The translations under genes and the position numbers were made by a program. The notes beneath the pieces were generated by a model. The model searched no databases and was not told the DNA's origin. It saw only the letters and a program-made list of their open reading frames with translations. This document shows positions 32,749 through 41,023 of a stretch of 64,000 nt of DNA, piece after piece. The stretch is taken from positions 386,821 through 450,820 of the forward strand of contig NZ_CP031599.1 in NCBI RefSeq assembly GCF_008728195.1, written 5' to 3'. The DNA comes from Roseovarius indicus. Lineage in GTDB: Bacteria > Pseudomonadota > Alphaproteobacteria > Rhodobacterales > Rhodobacteraceae. Each line of letters starts with the position of its first letter. Position 1 is the first letter of the stretch.

Positions 32749-33537
32749 CTAGCATCCTGGAGGTGGGCCTTCGTCGCTCTCCGCGGCTATCAAAGAATTC
32801 AATGTGGCCTTTCGGATCGTGCCAATGACGATTGTGCGACCCACGACCAAAGCCGGCGTTCCGGGAAACGCGAAGCGTTGGACAAGCAAAGCACTCGTTC
32901 GGAGCTCCTGAGTCGTGGCCTCGCTCGCCATGTCCGCAAACAATTGTTCGGAATTGATACCGGCAGCTTCCGCCAATTCTCGAAGGTATGCATCCGTCGG
33001 CACGAGACTGGTCCGCTGCAACCGTCTGTTGAACATGCGCCGCGCACCCTGCTGATGTGCCGCGATCGCAGCACGTGCAGATGTTTCAGACGGCGCCCCG
33101 AAAATCGGCCACTCGTGATACTTGAGATGTACCATTCCCTCGGCCTCAATTTCTAGCAGGTCTCCTGAGATTAGTTCGCAATTGGGGCAGTTGTAATCGG
33201 AGAAGAATGCCACTGGCACGACGCCGGCTTGGAAGCTCTTTCGGCCAAACAGCGACTCGCATAAGTTTTCGCTGGAAACCGTTCGGTTGTTCACCGGATT
33301 TTCATCGGTCGTTTCCATGCCGACGAATGGATCAAATGCGGCGGACGTCGTTCCAATCAGGCCAAGGCGACGAAATCCACGTGGATCGTCTACTTCAATG
33401 AAGTTGAGATCGCGCGCCACCTGATCCAACACCGAAGACCCGCCGCGAGCGAGCAAGATTGCAGCAACCCCCACCGATGCTAAAACTAGCAAGTCGCGAC
33501 GACGGGCAGCGCTACGTGGAAGTTTAGTTTCCGCCAT
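32749..33537 (-). CDS. DsbA-family thiol-disulfide oxidoreductase
   Basis: A 262-aa exported thioredoxin-fold protein: a basic N-terminus and one hydrophobic segment (LLVLASVGVAAILLA), a spacer of about 75 residues, then the active site FFSDYNCPNCELI and the cis-Pro loop GTPALVVG. The CPNC site differs from the CPYC of the other two DsbA-like proteins. It ends a long run of minus-strand genes (32749-42475) for periplasmic redox and copper handling, next to CcdA. Confidence 0.8.
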   Translation of the reverse strand: MAETKLPRSAARRRDLLVLASVGVAAILLARGGSSVLDQVARDLNFIEVDDPRGFRRLGLIGTTSAAFDPFVGMETTDENPVNNRTVSSENLCESLFGRKSFQAGVVPVAFFSDYNCPNCELISGDLLEIEAEGMVHLKYHEWPIFGAPSETSARAAIAAHQQGARRMFNRRLQRTSLVPTDAYLRELAEAAGINSEQLFADMASEATTQELRTSALLVQRFAFPGTPALVVGRTIVIGTIRKATLNSLIAAESDEGPPPGC

Positions 33538-33558
33538 TGTTGAGCACCCGACTATCCG

Positions 33559-34293
33559 TCATCCGATCCGCCCTAGCAAGGGAAATGCATCGAGCATCCA
33601 GTATGACAGCGCGCTCAACTGTCCTGTCATCATTGCCAGTCCCATCAGTATCATCACAACCCCGGCCGCCTGGTGAAGGCGGCGCCCGACCCGGCCGATG
33701 GCCCGCAACCGTCCCGCAATCTGGTCGGTGAATCCGGCCACGATCAGAAACGGTATTCCAAGGCCCGCGGAATAGACGGCAAGCAGCATGATACCTTCGC
33801 CCATCGTGGCACTCGCCGCACTGGCTGTCAGGATCGCGCCGAGGATCGGGCCGATACAAGGCGTCCATCCGAAACCGAAGGCAAGTCCGAGAACGTAGGA
33901 CGCGGCGGGTTGGCCCCCGGGAATGTTCACATTGAAACGGAAATCACGCTCCATGACTGAGAGCCGCGCGGCTCCGATCATGAAAAGCCCGAAGACAATG
34001 ATGATGCCGCCTCCAACGAGGTTGAGTTCGTACCGCCACCGTAGAAGGGCCTGACCCAATGCTGTCGCGGATGCGCCAAGCCCCATGAAGATGGTGGAGA
34101 AACCGAGAACGAAGCAGAGGCTCAGCCAAACCGCGCGCGACGGCGAAGCTGCAGCCGCCCCGCCTTCAGCAGCTGTGCGCCCGGCCACGTAGGAGACATA
34201 ACCTGGCACAAGAGGCAGCACGCAGGGTGACAGAAACGATATTGTACCGGCCAGAAGGGCGGCGGTGAGGCCCAGAAGCGAGATATCTACCAT
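33559..34293 (-). CDS. ccdA: CcdA-type thiol-electron transporter
   Basis: A 244-aa membrane protein with six hydrophobic helices and the two conserved Cys-Pro sites of CcdA: SPCVLPLVPGY in helix 1 and GWTPCIGPILG in helix 4. CcdA moves reducing equivalents from cytoplasmic thioredoxin to periplasmic thioredoxin-like proteins for cytochrome c and copper-site assembly. Here the acceptors could be the DsbE/TlpA/SCO proteins encoded upstream. It overlaps the 166-aa membrane protein gene by 7 nt. Confidence 0.88.
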   Translation of the reverse strand: MVDISLLGLTAALLAGTISFLSPCVLPLVPGYVSYVAGRTAAEGGAAAASPSRAVWLSLCFVLGFSTIFMGLGASATALGQALLRWRYELNLVGGGIIIVFGLFMIGAARLSVMERDFRFNVNIPGGQPAASYVLGLAFGFGWTPCIGPILGAILTASAASATMGEGIMLLAVYSAGLGIPFLIVAGFTDQIAGRLRAIGRVGRRLHQAAGVVMILMGLAMMTGQLSALSYWMLDAFPLLGRIG

Positions 34294-34787
34294 GAATCAC
34301 CTTCACCCCTGAAAAGCTTGCGCAGGGGAATTTTGGCAGCGGCCCAGTACGCCAGAGTCGGGACGATGATCCATTGCAGCAGGGGCGTGAGACCGGCGTC
34401 GATGACGGGCACCACCGGCATGATGTCGCGATATGCCCAGGCCCCCCGGATCACGATGTTCAGCCACTCGCTGAAGATCGTGTAGGAGACGCCCATGGCC
34501 ACCGCCAGAACCAGGACGCGCCCTGCGCGTTCCGACGGCCATGCGTGCCCCCCAACAAGAAACAGGGCGAGCAAGAGCGTGCTCATGGCGATCAACAGAT
34601 CTCCGCCGGTGCAGTGCACGACCGCGAACACAATTTCGCTCCAGGTTCCTTCGACCCAGATTGTGTAGAGCGGGATATGCGCCATTTCCCAGATCAGATG
34701 ACCGACAGCGGTATAGACAATGTATCGGCGGATGACGGAGAGCCACCCGGTGTCGTTCATCTCGGTGGTTTCGGTATTCGCTGTCAT
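34287..34787 (-). CDS. Hypothetical membrane protein, 166 aa
   Basis: A 166-aa inner-membrane protein with four hydrophobic segments: about 22-42, 52-75 (VVHCTGGDLLIAMSTLLLAL), 90-110 and 130-150. Conserved-looking residues include HLIWEMAHIPLY and SEWLNIVIRGAWAY. It overlaps ccdA and is thus very likely part of the copper-redox operon. I do not recognise the family. Confidence 0.65.
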   Translation of the reverse strand: MTANTETTEMNDTGWLSVIRRYIVYTAVGHLIWEMAHIPLYTIWVEGTWSEIVFAVVHCTGGDLLIAMSTLLLALFLVGGHAWPSERAGRVLVLAVAMGVSYTIFSEWLNIVIRGAWAYRDIMPVVPVIDAGLTPLLQWIIVPTLAYWAAAKIPLRKLFRGEGDSW

Positions 34788-34807
34788 GCCGGGGGTCCGT
34801 TCTTCGA

Positions 34808-35368
34808 TTAATGCGCGTTTGTCAGGCCGTTGACGTACAGGATCATGTTGATGTGCCGGAAAGCGGAACCCGCAAAGACCCCGGCGTGGCGGTTGCCGCG
34901 CGCTATTACATGCACAAGCGGAGCCTCGGGATCGTCTGGCGCAACCGCGCGATACTGCTCGATCAGATCTTCGATCGGTTCTTGTGGTTGGGCGATGACC
35001 ACGTTCTCGGCAATCGGTCCAGGAACTGGATCACCGATGTCGGTCACCACAAGGAAGGTCACCATGTCCAGCATGGGAGATGCATTCACTCCGCCCCTCA
35101 CCTTTTCAAGAAGTGACTGCTGATCAGCACAAGGCAACCCGCAGTTGGAAGGTACAAAACTGAGAACGACGACCTGATCGGAGAGGCTTTCCAAGTCCAA
35201 CGGTTCTCCGTCAGGGCCGAGCAGATCCAACGCAGGAAGTTCGTTGAGGTCAACGGGAGCGAAAGCAGGTTCTTTCTGTGCCATCACCTCGTCTAGACGG
35301 TCGCCAGGATGATCTGCGTAGGCCGGGTGGCCCGCGACGAGGGCTATCAGCAGGAGTATGTTTTTCAT
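34808..35368 (-). CDS. SCO-like thioredoxin-fold protein
   Basis: A 186-aa secreted protein: signal peptide (ending AYA), then a thioredoxin-like domain with SFVPSNCGLPCADQQ (Cys-x3-Cys as in SCO1) and a late His in ARGNRHAGVF. The Cys-x3-Cys plus His arrangement is the SCO copper site. It is less typical than the SCO protein at 35826 and could be a divergent paralogue. It overlaps the PCuAC gene by 4 nt. Confidence 0.65.
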   Translation of the reverse strand: MKNILLLIALVAGHPAYADHPGDRLDEVMAQKEPAFAPVDLNELPALDLLGPDGEPLDLESLSDQVVVLSFVPSNCGLPCADQQSLLEKVRGGVNASPMLDMVTFLVVTDIGDPVPGPIAENVVIAQPQEPIEDLIEQYRAVAPDDPEAPLVHVIARGNRHAGVFAGSAFRHINMILYVNGLTNAH

Positions 35369-35808
35369 GGCTGTTCCTCCTGCGGCCCCATTGCGCCCGG
35401 CCCTAGAACCGGGAGGCTGACTTCCATTCGGGCACCCGATGCGAAAGTCATGGTCAACGGCAAATATGTGCCTTCTTCGAGTTTTTCCGACAGGCCCATC
35501 AGCATCAGATGCATGCTGCCGGGCGCGAGGGTTACTGGTTCTCCGGAGGGCAGGTCCAAGCCGTCGACCTCAACCATTCTGCTAACACCATCGTTGTCGG
35601 TCTCGACGGCGTGAATGGTGACGTTCCCAGCGATCGGCGTCGTGATTGCGACCAGTTGATCACTCTGATTGCTCGTGAGCGTGAGATAGGCCGCAGCCGG
35701 ACGGGAGGCGAGGATGCTCGCGCGGGCCCAACCGTCCGATATCGTTACATCGGCCGATGCGAAGAACGGCCAGAGGGTTAGCGCGGTTGCGAGTATAGTG
35801 ATCTTCAT
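35365..35808 (-). CDS. PCu(A)C periplasmic copper chaperone
   Basis: A 147-aa secreted protein of the PCu(A)C family. After a signal peptide (ending ASA) it shows the copper ligands in order: His in VTIHAVE, Met in SRMVEVDG, and the closing SMHLMLMGL (His-x-Met). PCuAC proteins deliver Cu(I) to the CuA or CuB sites of terminal oxidases, together with SCO. It lies directly between the two SCO-like genes, which supports that role. Confidence 0.88.
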   Translation of the reverse strand: MKITILATALTLWPFFASADVTISDGWARASILASRPAAAYLTLTSNQSDQLVAITTPIAGNVTIHAVETDNDGVSRMVEVDGLDLPSGEPVTLAPGSMHLMLMGLSEKLEEGTYLPLTMTFASGARMEVSLPVLGPGAMGPQEEQP

Positions 35809-35825
35809 TTGGCAAGTTCCTTCAC

Positions 35826-36467
35826 TCATAACTTTTTGCGGATTTCCAGCGCCAGCGCCTCGGGCGGTTGGCCGCCTTCCTGATAGACCGCCTCAAATTC
35901 GCCACTGGGCCGCATGAGGTATATGTGCCCGGCATGCGCCATGAAATAACCGTCCGGCGCGCTGTCATCCTCGGTCCGCTTGTACCATGCGCGGAAATTT
36001 CTGGTGGCCTCGGCAACCTGCGCTTCAGTTCCGGTCAAGCCAATCAGTCTTGGATGAAAGACTGATACATATTCGGCCATAACTGGCACGGTGTCTCGCG
36101 CAGGATCGACAGTGATAAAGATCGGCGCCACCTGATCCGCATCATCACCAAGCAAGTCCAGAACGCTCGACATGTAGGCGAGTGTGGTGGGGCAAATGTC
36201 GGGGCAGTTGGTGAAACCAAAAAAAACAAGTTGCCAGCGATCAGAATAATCAGCTTGGGTCACCTCCTGTCCGGTATGATCCGTGAGTGAAAATTCGGAT
36301 CGAATATCCGCCTCGCCCGAATAGCGGACAGTCTTCGATCCATTGCCGAGATACATTTCCAAGGCAGAGAATATTGCGACCCCGGCAATGGCCACAAATA
36401 CCGCGCCCCACAATATGGATCTCAGGAGCCGCGCTTCCGGAGGGGTTTCACCGGGTTCAATTGACAT
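35826..36467 (-). CDS. SCO-family copper/redox protein
   Basis: A 213-aa membrane-anchored SCO protein: one N-terminal helix (LWGAVFVAIAGVAIFSALEMY), then the copper/redox site FTNCPDICPTT and the conserved His region MAHAGHIYLM. SCO proteins assemble the CuA centre of cytochrome oxidase and can act as thiol reductases. The ATG at 36467 overlaps the end of the upstream DsbA gene by 11 bases. Confidence 0.88.
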   Translation of the reverse strand: MSIEPGETPPEARLLRSILWGAVFVAIAGVAIFSALEMYLGNGSKTVRYSGEADIRSEFSLTDHTGQEVTQADYSDRWQLVFFGFTNCPDICPTTLAYMSSVLDLLGDDADQVAPIFITVDPARDTVPVMAEYVSVFHPRLIGLTGTEAQVAEATRNFRAWYKRTEDDSAPDGYFMAHAGHIYLMRPSGEFEAVYQEGGQPPEALALEIRKKL

Positions 36468-37212
36468 CTCCGGCCTCCGCAATCAAAGCCTGAAGATCGG
36501 CCTTTTCCAACAATCCGGGAACGAGCGTTTCCCCGATCAGAAACGTCGGCGTGCCGGATATTCCAAGCTGCCGCGCAAGATCGTGAGACGTTGCGATATG
36601 GGCATCGACTTCAGGCGCGCCCATGTCCGCCTGCAACTGGTCATAATCCAGCCCCGCCTGCTCAGCGGCCCGCCTGATCATGACGGCATTGGCCCGCGGC
36701 TGCGCCATCAGCGCCTCGTGGAAGGCCTCAAACTTGTCCTGTTGTGTCGCCGCCAGCGACGCTCGAGCCGCCAGCTCGGAGTCGGGTCCGATAATTGGCC
36801 ACTCCCGCATGATGATGCGCAGGTCGGGATTCTCCTCGCTCAGTTCGAAAAGGACCGGGGCCGCGCGTCGACAGTAGGGGCAGTTGTAGTCGAAGAATTC
36901 GACGAGCACGATCTCGCCCTCAGGATTGCCCATCACACCGGTGTTCGGGTCCGCCCGCAGAAGGTCACCCACGCGCTGAGTCGCAGCCCGTTGTTCGGCC
37001 TGGGCTTGTGCCTGAGCCTCTTCCTGGAAGGCCAGGAGCGTATCCACCAGAACTTCCGGGTTCTCGCGGATGGTTTGCAGGATCAAGGCTTTGATGCCCT
37101 CTTGCCCGACCTGATCGAGCGGCGTCGATTGCTGCGCCAGCGAAGTCGTGGGCAAAGAAATTAGGGGCCAGAGAAAGACCGCAAGCATGCGAAGGGCAGT
37201 TTTGAGTATCAT
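36457..37212 (-). CDS. DsbA-family thiol-disulfide protein
   Basis: A 251-aa secreted protein: signal peptide (ending SLAQQ), an N-terminal helical extension rich in Gln/Ala (EEAQAQAQAEQRAA), the active site FFDYNCPYCRRA and the cis-Pro loop GTPTFLIG. It closely matches the damaged gene at 21942-22652 and is intact, so it probably supplies that activity. The N-terminal helix resembles the oligomerisation stalk of ScsC-type copper-tolerance proteins, which is suggestive. Confidence 0.85.
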   Translation of the reverse strand: MILKTALRMLAVFLWPLISLPTTSLAQQSTPLDQVGQEGIKALILQTIRENPEVLVDTLLAFQEEAQAQAQAEQRAATQRVGDLLRADPNTGVMGNPEGEIVLVEFFDYNCPYCRRAAPVLFELSEENPDLRIIMREWPIIGPDSELAARASLAATQQDKFEAFHEALMAQPRANAVMIRRAAEQAGLDYDQLQADMGAPEVDAHIATSHDLARQLGISGTPTFLIGETLVPGLLEKADLQALIAEAGDVN

Positions 37213-37229
37213 CTATTTTTCCCTGTCAA

Positions 37230-37257
37230 ATCGCCGGGGGCCTTGGCCCCCGGCGAT
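37230..37257 (-). terminator. Very strong intergenic hairpin
   Basis: ATCGCCGGGGGCC and GGCCCCCGGCGAT form a perfect 13-bp stem around a 2-nt TT (the practical loop is a little larger). On the minus strand it follows the Met-rich protein gene and is followed by TTTGACAG, with only a short T-run. It should reduce transcription or stabilise the upstream message within the operon. Confidence 0.55.
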
Positions 37258-37263
37258 GATTGA

Positions 37264-37545
37264 TCAGCCCTTGTCGGTCGAAGGAGTGGTTTCACCCTCG
37301 GAGTTGTTCATGGCCTCCATCATCTCGGTGCAGGCCTCCATCATCGGGCCCATTTTCTGCATCATCTTCATCATGGGCATCATGCCGTCCATGCCGGACA
37401 TGTCGCCGTCCATCATATTGCCGGCCCTTCCGTTCTCACCGTCCATCATCTGGCCGGACGAACCGGTGTTGTCCTGGGCGAATACACCGGTGGCCAAAAG
37501 CGTGGATACGGCAGTCGCCATGCTCAGTTTCTTGAAAAGTGTCAT
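37264..37545 (-). CDS. Met-rich secreted protein, 93 aa
   Basis: A 93-aa protein with a signal peptide (ending VFAQ) and a mature part in which nearly a quarter of residues are Met, arranged in MM pairs (GQMMDGENG, NMMDGDMSGMDGMMPMMKMMQKMGPMMEA). There is one Cys. Such Met clusters bind Cu(I) with moderate affinity, so it may be a periplasmic copper sponge. It precedes the strong hairpin and lies within the copper-redox gene run. Confidence 0.65.
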   Translation of the reverse strand: MTLFKKLSMATAVSTLLATGVFAQDNTGSSGQMMDGENGRAGNMMDGDMSGMDGMMPMMKMMQKMGPMMEACTEMMEAMNNSEGETTPSTDKG

Positions 37546-37580
37546 CAGTTTCTCCTTAAGGTTTCTTGAGGTTTTCGGGT

Positions 37581-37853
37581 TCAGTCCCTCGGCAGGCTCG
37601 GCTCTGCGGCCGTGCTCTTGATGTCACATGATTTTGATTTGCACATCACGCAGACGCCAAGCCCGCACATCACGGCGCAGGGTGCCACGGCCAAGATCAG
37701 TGGGGCGGCCCCAATGGCCGTCACCCAGCCCCAGTTCAGGTAAAGCCCGGCACCGATGATCGCCATTGACGCAAGAATTAGGCCACGCTGTCCCAATTGC
37801 GGCCGCCACGGGCGTGCCTCCGGATTTTCACTGTGAGATGAAGTTTCAGACAT
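37581..37853 (-). CDS. Small Cys-containing membrane protein, 90 aa
   Basis: A 90-aa protein with two hydrophobic segments (LILASMAIIGAGLYLNWGW and AIGAAPLILAVAPCAVMCGLGVCVM). A cluster of five Cys follows at the end of the second (PCAVMCGLGVCVMCKSKSC). It is positioned to bind metal at the membrane face. Similar small proteins accompany copper genes. No formal family is recognised. Confidence 0.6.
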   Translation of the reverse strand: MSETSSHSENPEARPWRPQLGQRGLILASMAIIGAGLYLNWGWVTAIGAAPLILAVAPCAVMCGLGVCVMCKSKSCDIKSTAAEPSLPRD

Positions 37854-37856
37854 TGG

Positions 37857-38381
37857 TTATTCACTCCTTTCGTTGATGATGGTCTGGATTTGGGCCATGA
37901 CCTCGGGACTGTCCCATTCAGCCGGCCCGACAAGCCTGCCGCGCTCGAAACCGTCGCGGTCGATCAGGATCGTGGTGGGAAGGCCCAGAGCGCCGAAGGC
38001 CAGCATCGCCCGTGTGCTGTCGGCGAGGTACATTCCAAGATGGCGAATACCGATTTCCTCGTAGAAGCGGCGCACCACTTTCATTCCCGCGCGGTCGATG
38101 GACAGTGGCAGGACATGAAAATCGTCACCGCCCAGCTTTTCCTGCAAGCCGTCGAGCGTCGGCATCTCTTCGCGACAAGGGACGCACCAAGTCGCCCAGA
38201 GATTCAGCAGAACCACCCTGCCCCGGAAATCCGCCAGCGTCAGATCGCGGCCCTGTCCATCGACGAAAGGCGGCGACAGCATTTCTCGCGGCTTGTCGTG
38301 AAGCGGCATCAGGGGTCGTGCCTGAACCGATCCAGCGACGCCAAGCGCCGCCATGCCAGCCAACAATTCGCGTCGTTTCAT
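37857..38381 (-). CDS. TlpA-type thioredoxin, TAT-exported
   Basis: A 174-aa exported thioredoxin-like protein: twin-Arg signal (KRRELLAGMAALGVAG), active site WATWCVPCREEMP and cis-Pro loop GLPTTILID. TlpA/ResA-type proteins keep SCO and cytochrome apoproteins reduced in the periplasm. It overlaps the DsbE-like gene by 4 nt; electrons would come from CcdA. Confidence 0.85.
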   Translation of the reverse strand: MKRRELLAGMAALGVAGSVQARPLMPLHDKPREMLSPPFVDGQGRDLTLADFRGRVVLLNLWATWCVPCREEMPTLDGLQEKLGGDDFHVLPLSIDRAGMKVVRRFYEEIGIRHLGMYLADSTRAMLAFGALGLPTTILIDRDGFERGRLVGPAEWDSPEVMAQIQTIINERSE

Positions 38382-38950
38382 GATCCGGCTCCTTCCTGAA
38401 GGCGCCGCACAACGGGAAGGATGTCTTCCTCCAGAGAACGGCGGTTGAACGGGCCGATATGCTTGTAGGCAATCCGCCCTTCGGCATCGATCACGAAGGT
38501 CTCCGGCAGGCCGTAGACGCCCCAATCGATGGACACGCGCCCGTTCCGGTCGGCGCCGATGCGAGTGTATGGGTCACCAAGTTCGGTGAGAAAGCCCAAG
38601 GCATCCTCGGGCCGATCCTTGTGGTTGATGGCGAAAATCGCGACTTCGTTCCGGGCGGCCAACTCATTCAGCAAGGGCATCTCGACCCGGCAAGGGACGC
38701 ACCAGGACGCCCAGACGTTGACAATGGACACCTGCCCTTTCAGGTTGGCGGTCGACAGGCCGTCGGCGCGCCCCTCTATCGGCGGCAAGTCGAACTCAGG
38801 CACCGACTTGCCAATAAGCGGCGAGGGTAGAGTGTCGTCACCCTTGAACAGCCCCCAATAAAAACCCGCGCCGATGAGGGCGAAGATCGCAACTGGCAGC
38901 ACGGTGACAAGCCGACTCGTCCGGCGGCGGGGTTCCTCGGCCACGCTCAT
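38378..38950 (-). CDS. DsbE/CcmG-type thioredoxin
   Basis: A 190-aa membrane-anchored thioredoxin: one N-terminal helix (LVTVLPVAIFALIGAGFYWG), active site WASWCVPCRVEMP and YGLPETFVIDAEGRI, the features of DsbE/CcmG. In cytochrome c maturation this protein reduces the haem-binding cysteines. It overlaps neighbours on both sides by 4 nt. No other ccm genes are here, so it may serve copper-site thiols instead. Confidence 0.85.
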   Translation of the reverse strand: MSVAEEPRRRTSRLVTVLPVAIFALIGAGFYWGLFKGDDTLPSPLIGKSVPEFDLPPIEGRADGLSTANLKGQVSIVNVWASWCVPCRVEMPLLNELAARNEVAIFAINHKDRPEDALGFLTELGDPYTRIGADRNGRVSIDWGVYGLPETFVIDAEGRIAYKHIGPFNRRSLEEDILPVVRRLQEGAGS

Positions 38951-39432
38951 AAATCACCCTTGTCGTTGGCAGATACTTCTGCCTGAAATTCGCGCTGTCG
39001 ATCCGGCCAGGTGCTCTTGATGTAAGAGAGAACATCGGCAATCTCGTCGTCGGTCAGGATGCCTTCGTACGCCGGCATATCGCTTTCGTAGCCAGGCACG
39101 ACGGCACCGACTCCACCTTTGGTCACGATGAAGAGATTTCGGTCCGAATGGTGCCAGGTATGGCCGGTTTCGTCATGTGGCGGCGCGGGCATGCGCCCAT
39201 TGTCTAGACGCCGCCGCCAATCGGGCTGTCCCTCCAGTTCGGCACCGTGACAGGATGCGCAATTCTCCGCATAGAGAGTTTCGCCTGCTGCGATGTCCGC
39301 AGCGGTCACAGGGTCGCCGAGGAAGGACAGCCCGTCCACCAGATCCTCGTCACTTTCCGATTGCGCGAGGACGGCAAAGCCGATCGCGGTAAATGCGGCA
39401 ACAGCGGCACCGATTGTTGCGGCCCGTCTCAC
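38947..39432 (-). CDS. Secreted or anchored cytochrome c
   Basis: A 161-aa class I cytochrome c: N-terminal hydrophobic signal (AATIGAAVAAFTAIGFAVLA), haem motif CASCH at about 58 and a Met ligand in SDMPAYEGIL. It shares HDETGHTWHH and YIKSTWPDRQ with the cytochrome at 21439-21924. It uses a GTG start that overlaps the TGA of the upstream 42-aa gene (GTGA). Confidence 0.85.
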   Translation of the reverse strand: MRRAATIGAAVAAFTAIGFAVLAQSESDEDLVDGLSFLGDPVTAADIAAGETLYAENCASCHGAELEGQPDWRRRLDNGRMPAPPHDETGHTWHHSDRNLFIVTKGGVGAVVPGYESDMPAYEGILTDDEIADVLSYIKSTWPDRQREFQAEVSANDKGDL

Positions 39433-39557
39433 GTCGAACTCCTGAGGTATTTCACGAGTGCGACGAGGCTGAGCACCAGAACCGCGGCGACGAGCAGGAG
39501 CAAAAGCCCTCCACCGAACATCATCACCCCCATCATCGGGCCGGTCATCATGTCCAT
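39429..39557 (-). CDS. 42-aa Met-rich single-TM peptide
   Basis: A short gene whose stop overlaps the cytochrome c start. The product is MDMMTGPMMGVMMFGGG followed by a hydrophobic helix and a basic end ALVKYLRSST. A second peptide of the same plan, Met/Gly-rich then helix then ALVKYLRT, is at 43652-43771. The Met-rich N-terminus would lie at the periplasmic face if the basic end is inside. It probably acts as a small membrane copper ligand or subunit. Confidence 0.6.
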   Translation of the reverse strand: MDMMTGPMMGVMMFGGGLLLLLVAAVLVLSLVALVKYLRSST

Positions 39558-39561
39558 GCAG

Positions 39562-40059
39562 TTACTCATCGGAATAAACGGTGATCCCGCCCTCGCCGAA
39601 CGCATAGGTCTTGAGCGTACCGGTCTTTACTCGTGCCATGCCTGGCGCGTTCGAAGGCATGCCCGGCAATGTAATGCCGGTGATGTCGGGTTTCTCCGTG
39701 ACCAGCCTTTCCAGGATCTCCGAGGGCACCAGTCCACTGACATAATAGCCTTCGATCTCGGCCAGATGACAGCCGAGCCCCTGCTCGGGAACGCCGACTT
39801 CGATCGAGCGCTTATCAAAATCCCGATCGTCGATGCGTGTCACCTGATAGCCGTTCTCTTCCAGATAATCGGCGTAGGTGTCGCAGCAACCACAGCCTGG
39901 ATCGCGCCAGATTGTGATTTGCTTCGGCCCGCTTGCCGAACCAGAGGTTGTTGAACTGGTCACGTCTCCAGTGTTTTGCGCCGAGGTCAGCGTCGTGAAT
40001 GCGAAGACGCCGCCGGTACCAAGTGCAGCGAGCGAAGCCAGGAAAATTCTTCTGTTCAT
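39562..40059 (-). CDS. DUF411 metal-binding protein
   Basis: A 165-aa secreted protein: signal with Arg pair (NRRIFLASLAALGTGGVFA), then the DUF411 core with ITIWRDPGCGCCDTYADYLEE and a GCHLAEIEGYYVSGLVP region. The CGCC cluster is the presumed metal site. DUF411 proteins are widespread in copper-resistance clusters. The ATG at 40059 has a GGAG site six bases away; an upstream ATG at 40074 overlaps the previous stop and is possible. Confidence 0.8.
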   Translation of the reverse strand: MNRRIFLASLAALGTGGVFAFTTLTSAQNTGDVTSSTTSGSASGPKQITIWRDPGCGCCDTYADYLEENGYQVTRIDDRDFDKRSIEVGVPEQGLGCHLAEIEGYYVSGLVPSEILERLVTEKPDITGITLPGMPSNAPGMARVKTGTLKTYAFGEGGITVYSDE

Positions 40060-40070
40060 GGGGTTCTCCA

Positions 40071-41003
40071 TCATGCGACCGTGATCGCGGTCCAGGTTGC
40101 GCCGGCGTCGCGGCTAAGTTTCAGAGTGCCGTCTAGGAGGGCGGACACGTGATTTTCGTCCCGAGGGTGGACCGCGACGGCCCTCCCCTGCCCTTTTGCC
40201 TTGTGCGACCAGATCACGCCGCCGTCCTGCGACGCCCACACCCCCGACGGCAGTGCCGCGTAAAGTGTCGAAGGGGTCGTAAGGGCGCTGGCCAGCGACA
40301 GGACCGGCTCGTTCGCCGGCAGTGGTGCCTCGGCAGGCGGTGCATCACCCGTCACAAGAGCGTCCATCGCATTGCCCGGCTGAACGTCCTGCCAGCGGCA
40401 GAAACAGTCCGGCACGCGGGTCAGGCCTTTCTCGGTTCCGGCATAAATCCATATGCCGCCCATCCCGGTTTCGAGATCGACCGACGCCAGCGTCAGAGGG
40501 TCACGCTCGGCCTCGTCAAGCCAGGGCCGGTCCATCGCCAGGGCCCACGTTGCGCCTGCATCTTCGCTCTTCCAAAGGCCATCGCCGCGGATCGCGGCAT
40601 AGAACATATCGGGATTTCCAGCGGCCACAGCCAGCGCGGTGACCTCGCCGGAGGCTAGCCCCTCGCTTCGGGCAGTCCATGTCGCTCCGCCATCGTTGGA
40701 CACGGCCACCCCTCCATGCGCCAGTCCGGCAAGGAGACGTCCGGGACGCGCAGGATGCGTGGCGATCGAGGCGATCGGCGCGGGTGTTGGCCTCTCTTCC
40801 CAGCTGCCACCGTCATCGGGGCTCGCCCTCAGTGTTGCGCCTGCGATCAGCAGCGTGTCGCCGTCGAAGGCGAGCGTTCGAATATCGGCCGCCCGGTCGG
40901 CCGCGCGCACCGCGCCGGGCAATACGAGCACTGCGGCTGCACCCATACCCAGTGCCAGGAAGTGGCGTCTGTCCGGCTCAAAATTCAAGGTACTGTTTGT
41001 CAT
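40071..41003 (-). CDS. BNR/sialidase-like beta-propeller protein
   Basis: A 310-aa exported protein: twin-Arg-type signal (DRRHFLALGMGAAAVLVL), then repeated BNR/Asp-box motifs (SPDDGGSWEE, SNDGGATWTA, SEDAGATWAL, SQDGGVIWSH, SRDAGATWTA), five in number, which form a propeller of sialidase type. A CFCRW segment is present. Its role is unknown; such propellers recur in copper/multicopper oxidase clusters and may be a structural partner. Confidence 0.75.
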   Translation of the reverse strand: MTNSTLNFEPDRRHFLALGMGAAAVLVLPGAVRAADRAADIRTLAFDGDTLLIAGATLRASPDDGGSWEERPTPAPIASIATHPARPGRLLAGLAHGGVAVSNDGGATWTARSEGLASGEVTALAVAAGNPDMFYAAIRGDGLWKSEDAGATWALAMDRPWLDEAERDPLTLASVDLETGMGGIWIYAGTEKGLTRVPDCFCRWQDVQPGNAMDALVTGDAPPAEAPLPANEPVLSLASALTTPSTLYAALPSGVWASQDGGVIWSHKAKGQGRAVAVHPRDENHVSALLDGTLKLSRDAGATWTAITVA

Positions 41004-41023
41004 ATCTTGTCCTCCTCCGGAGC

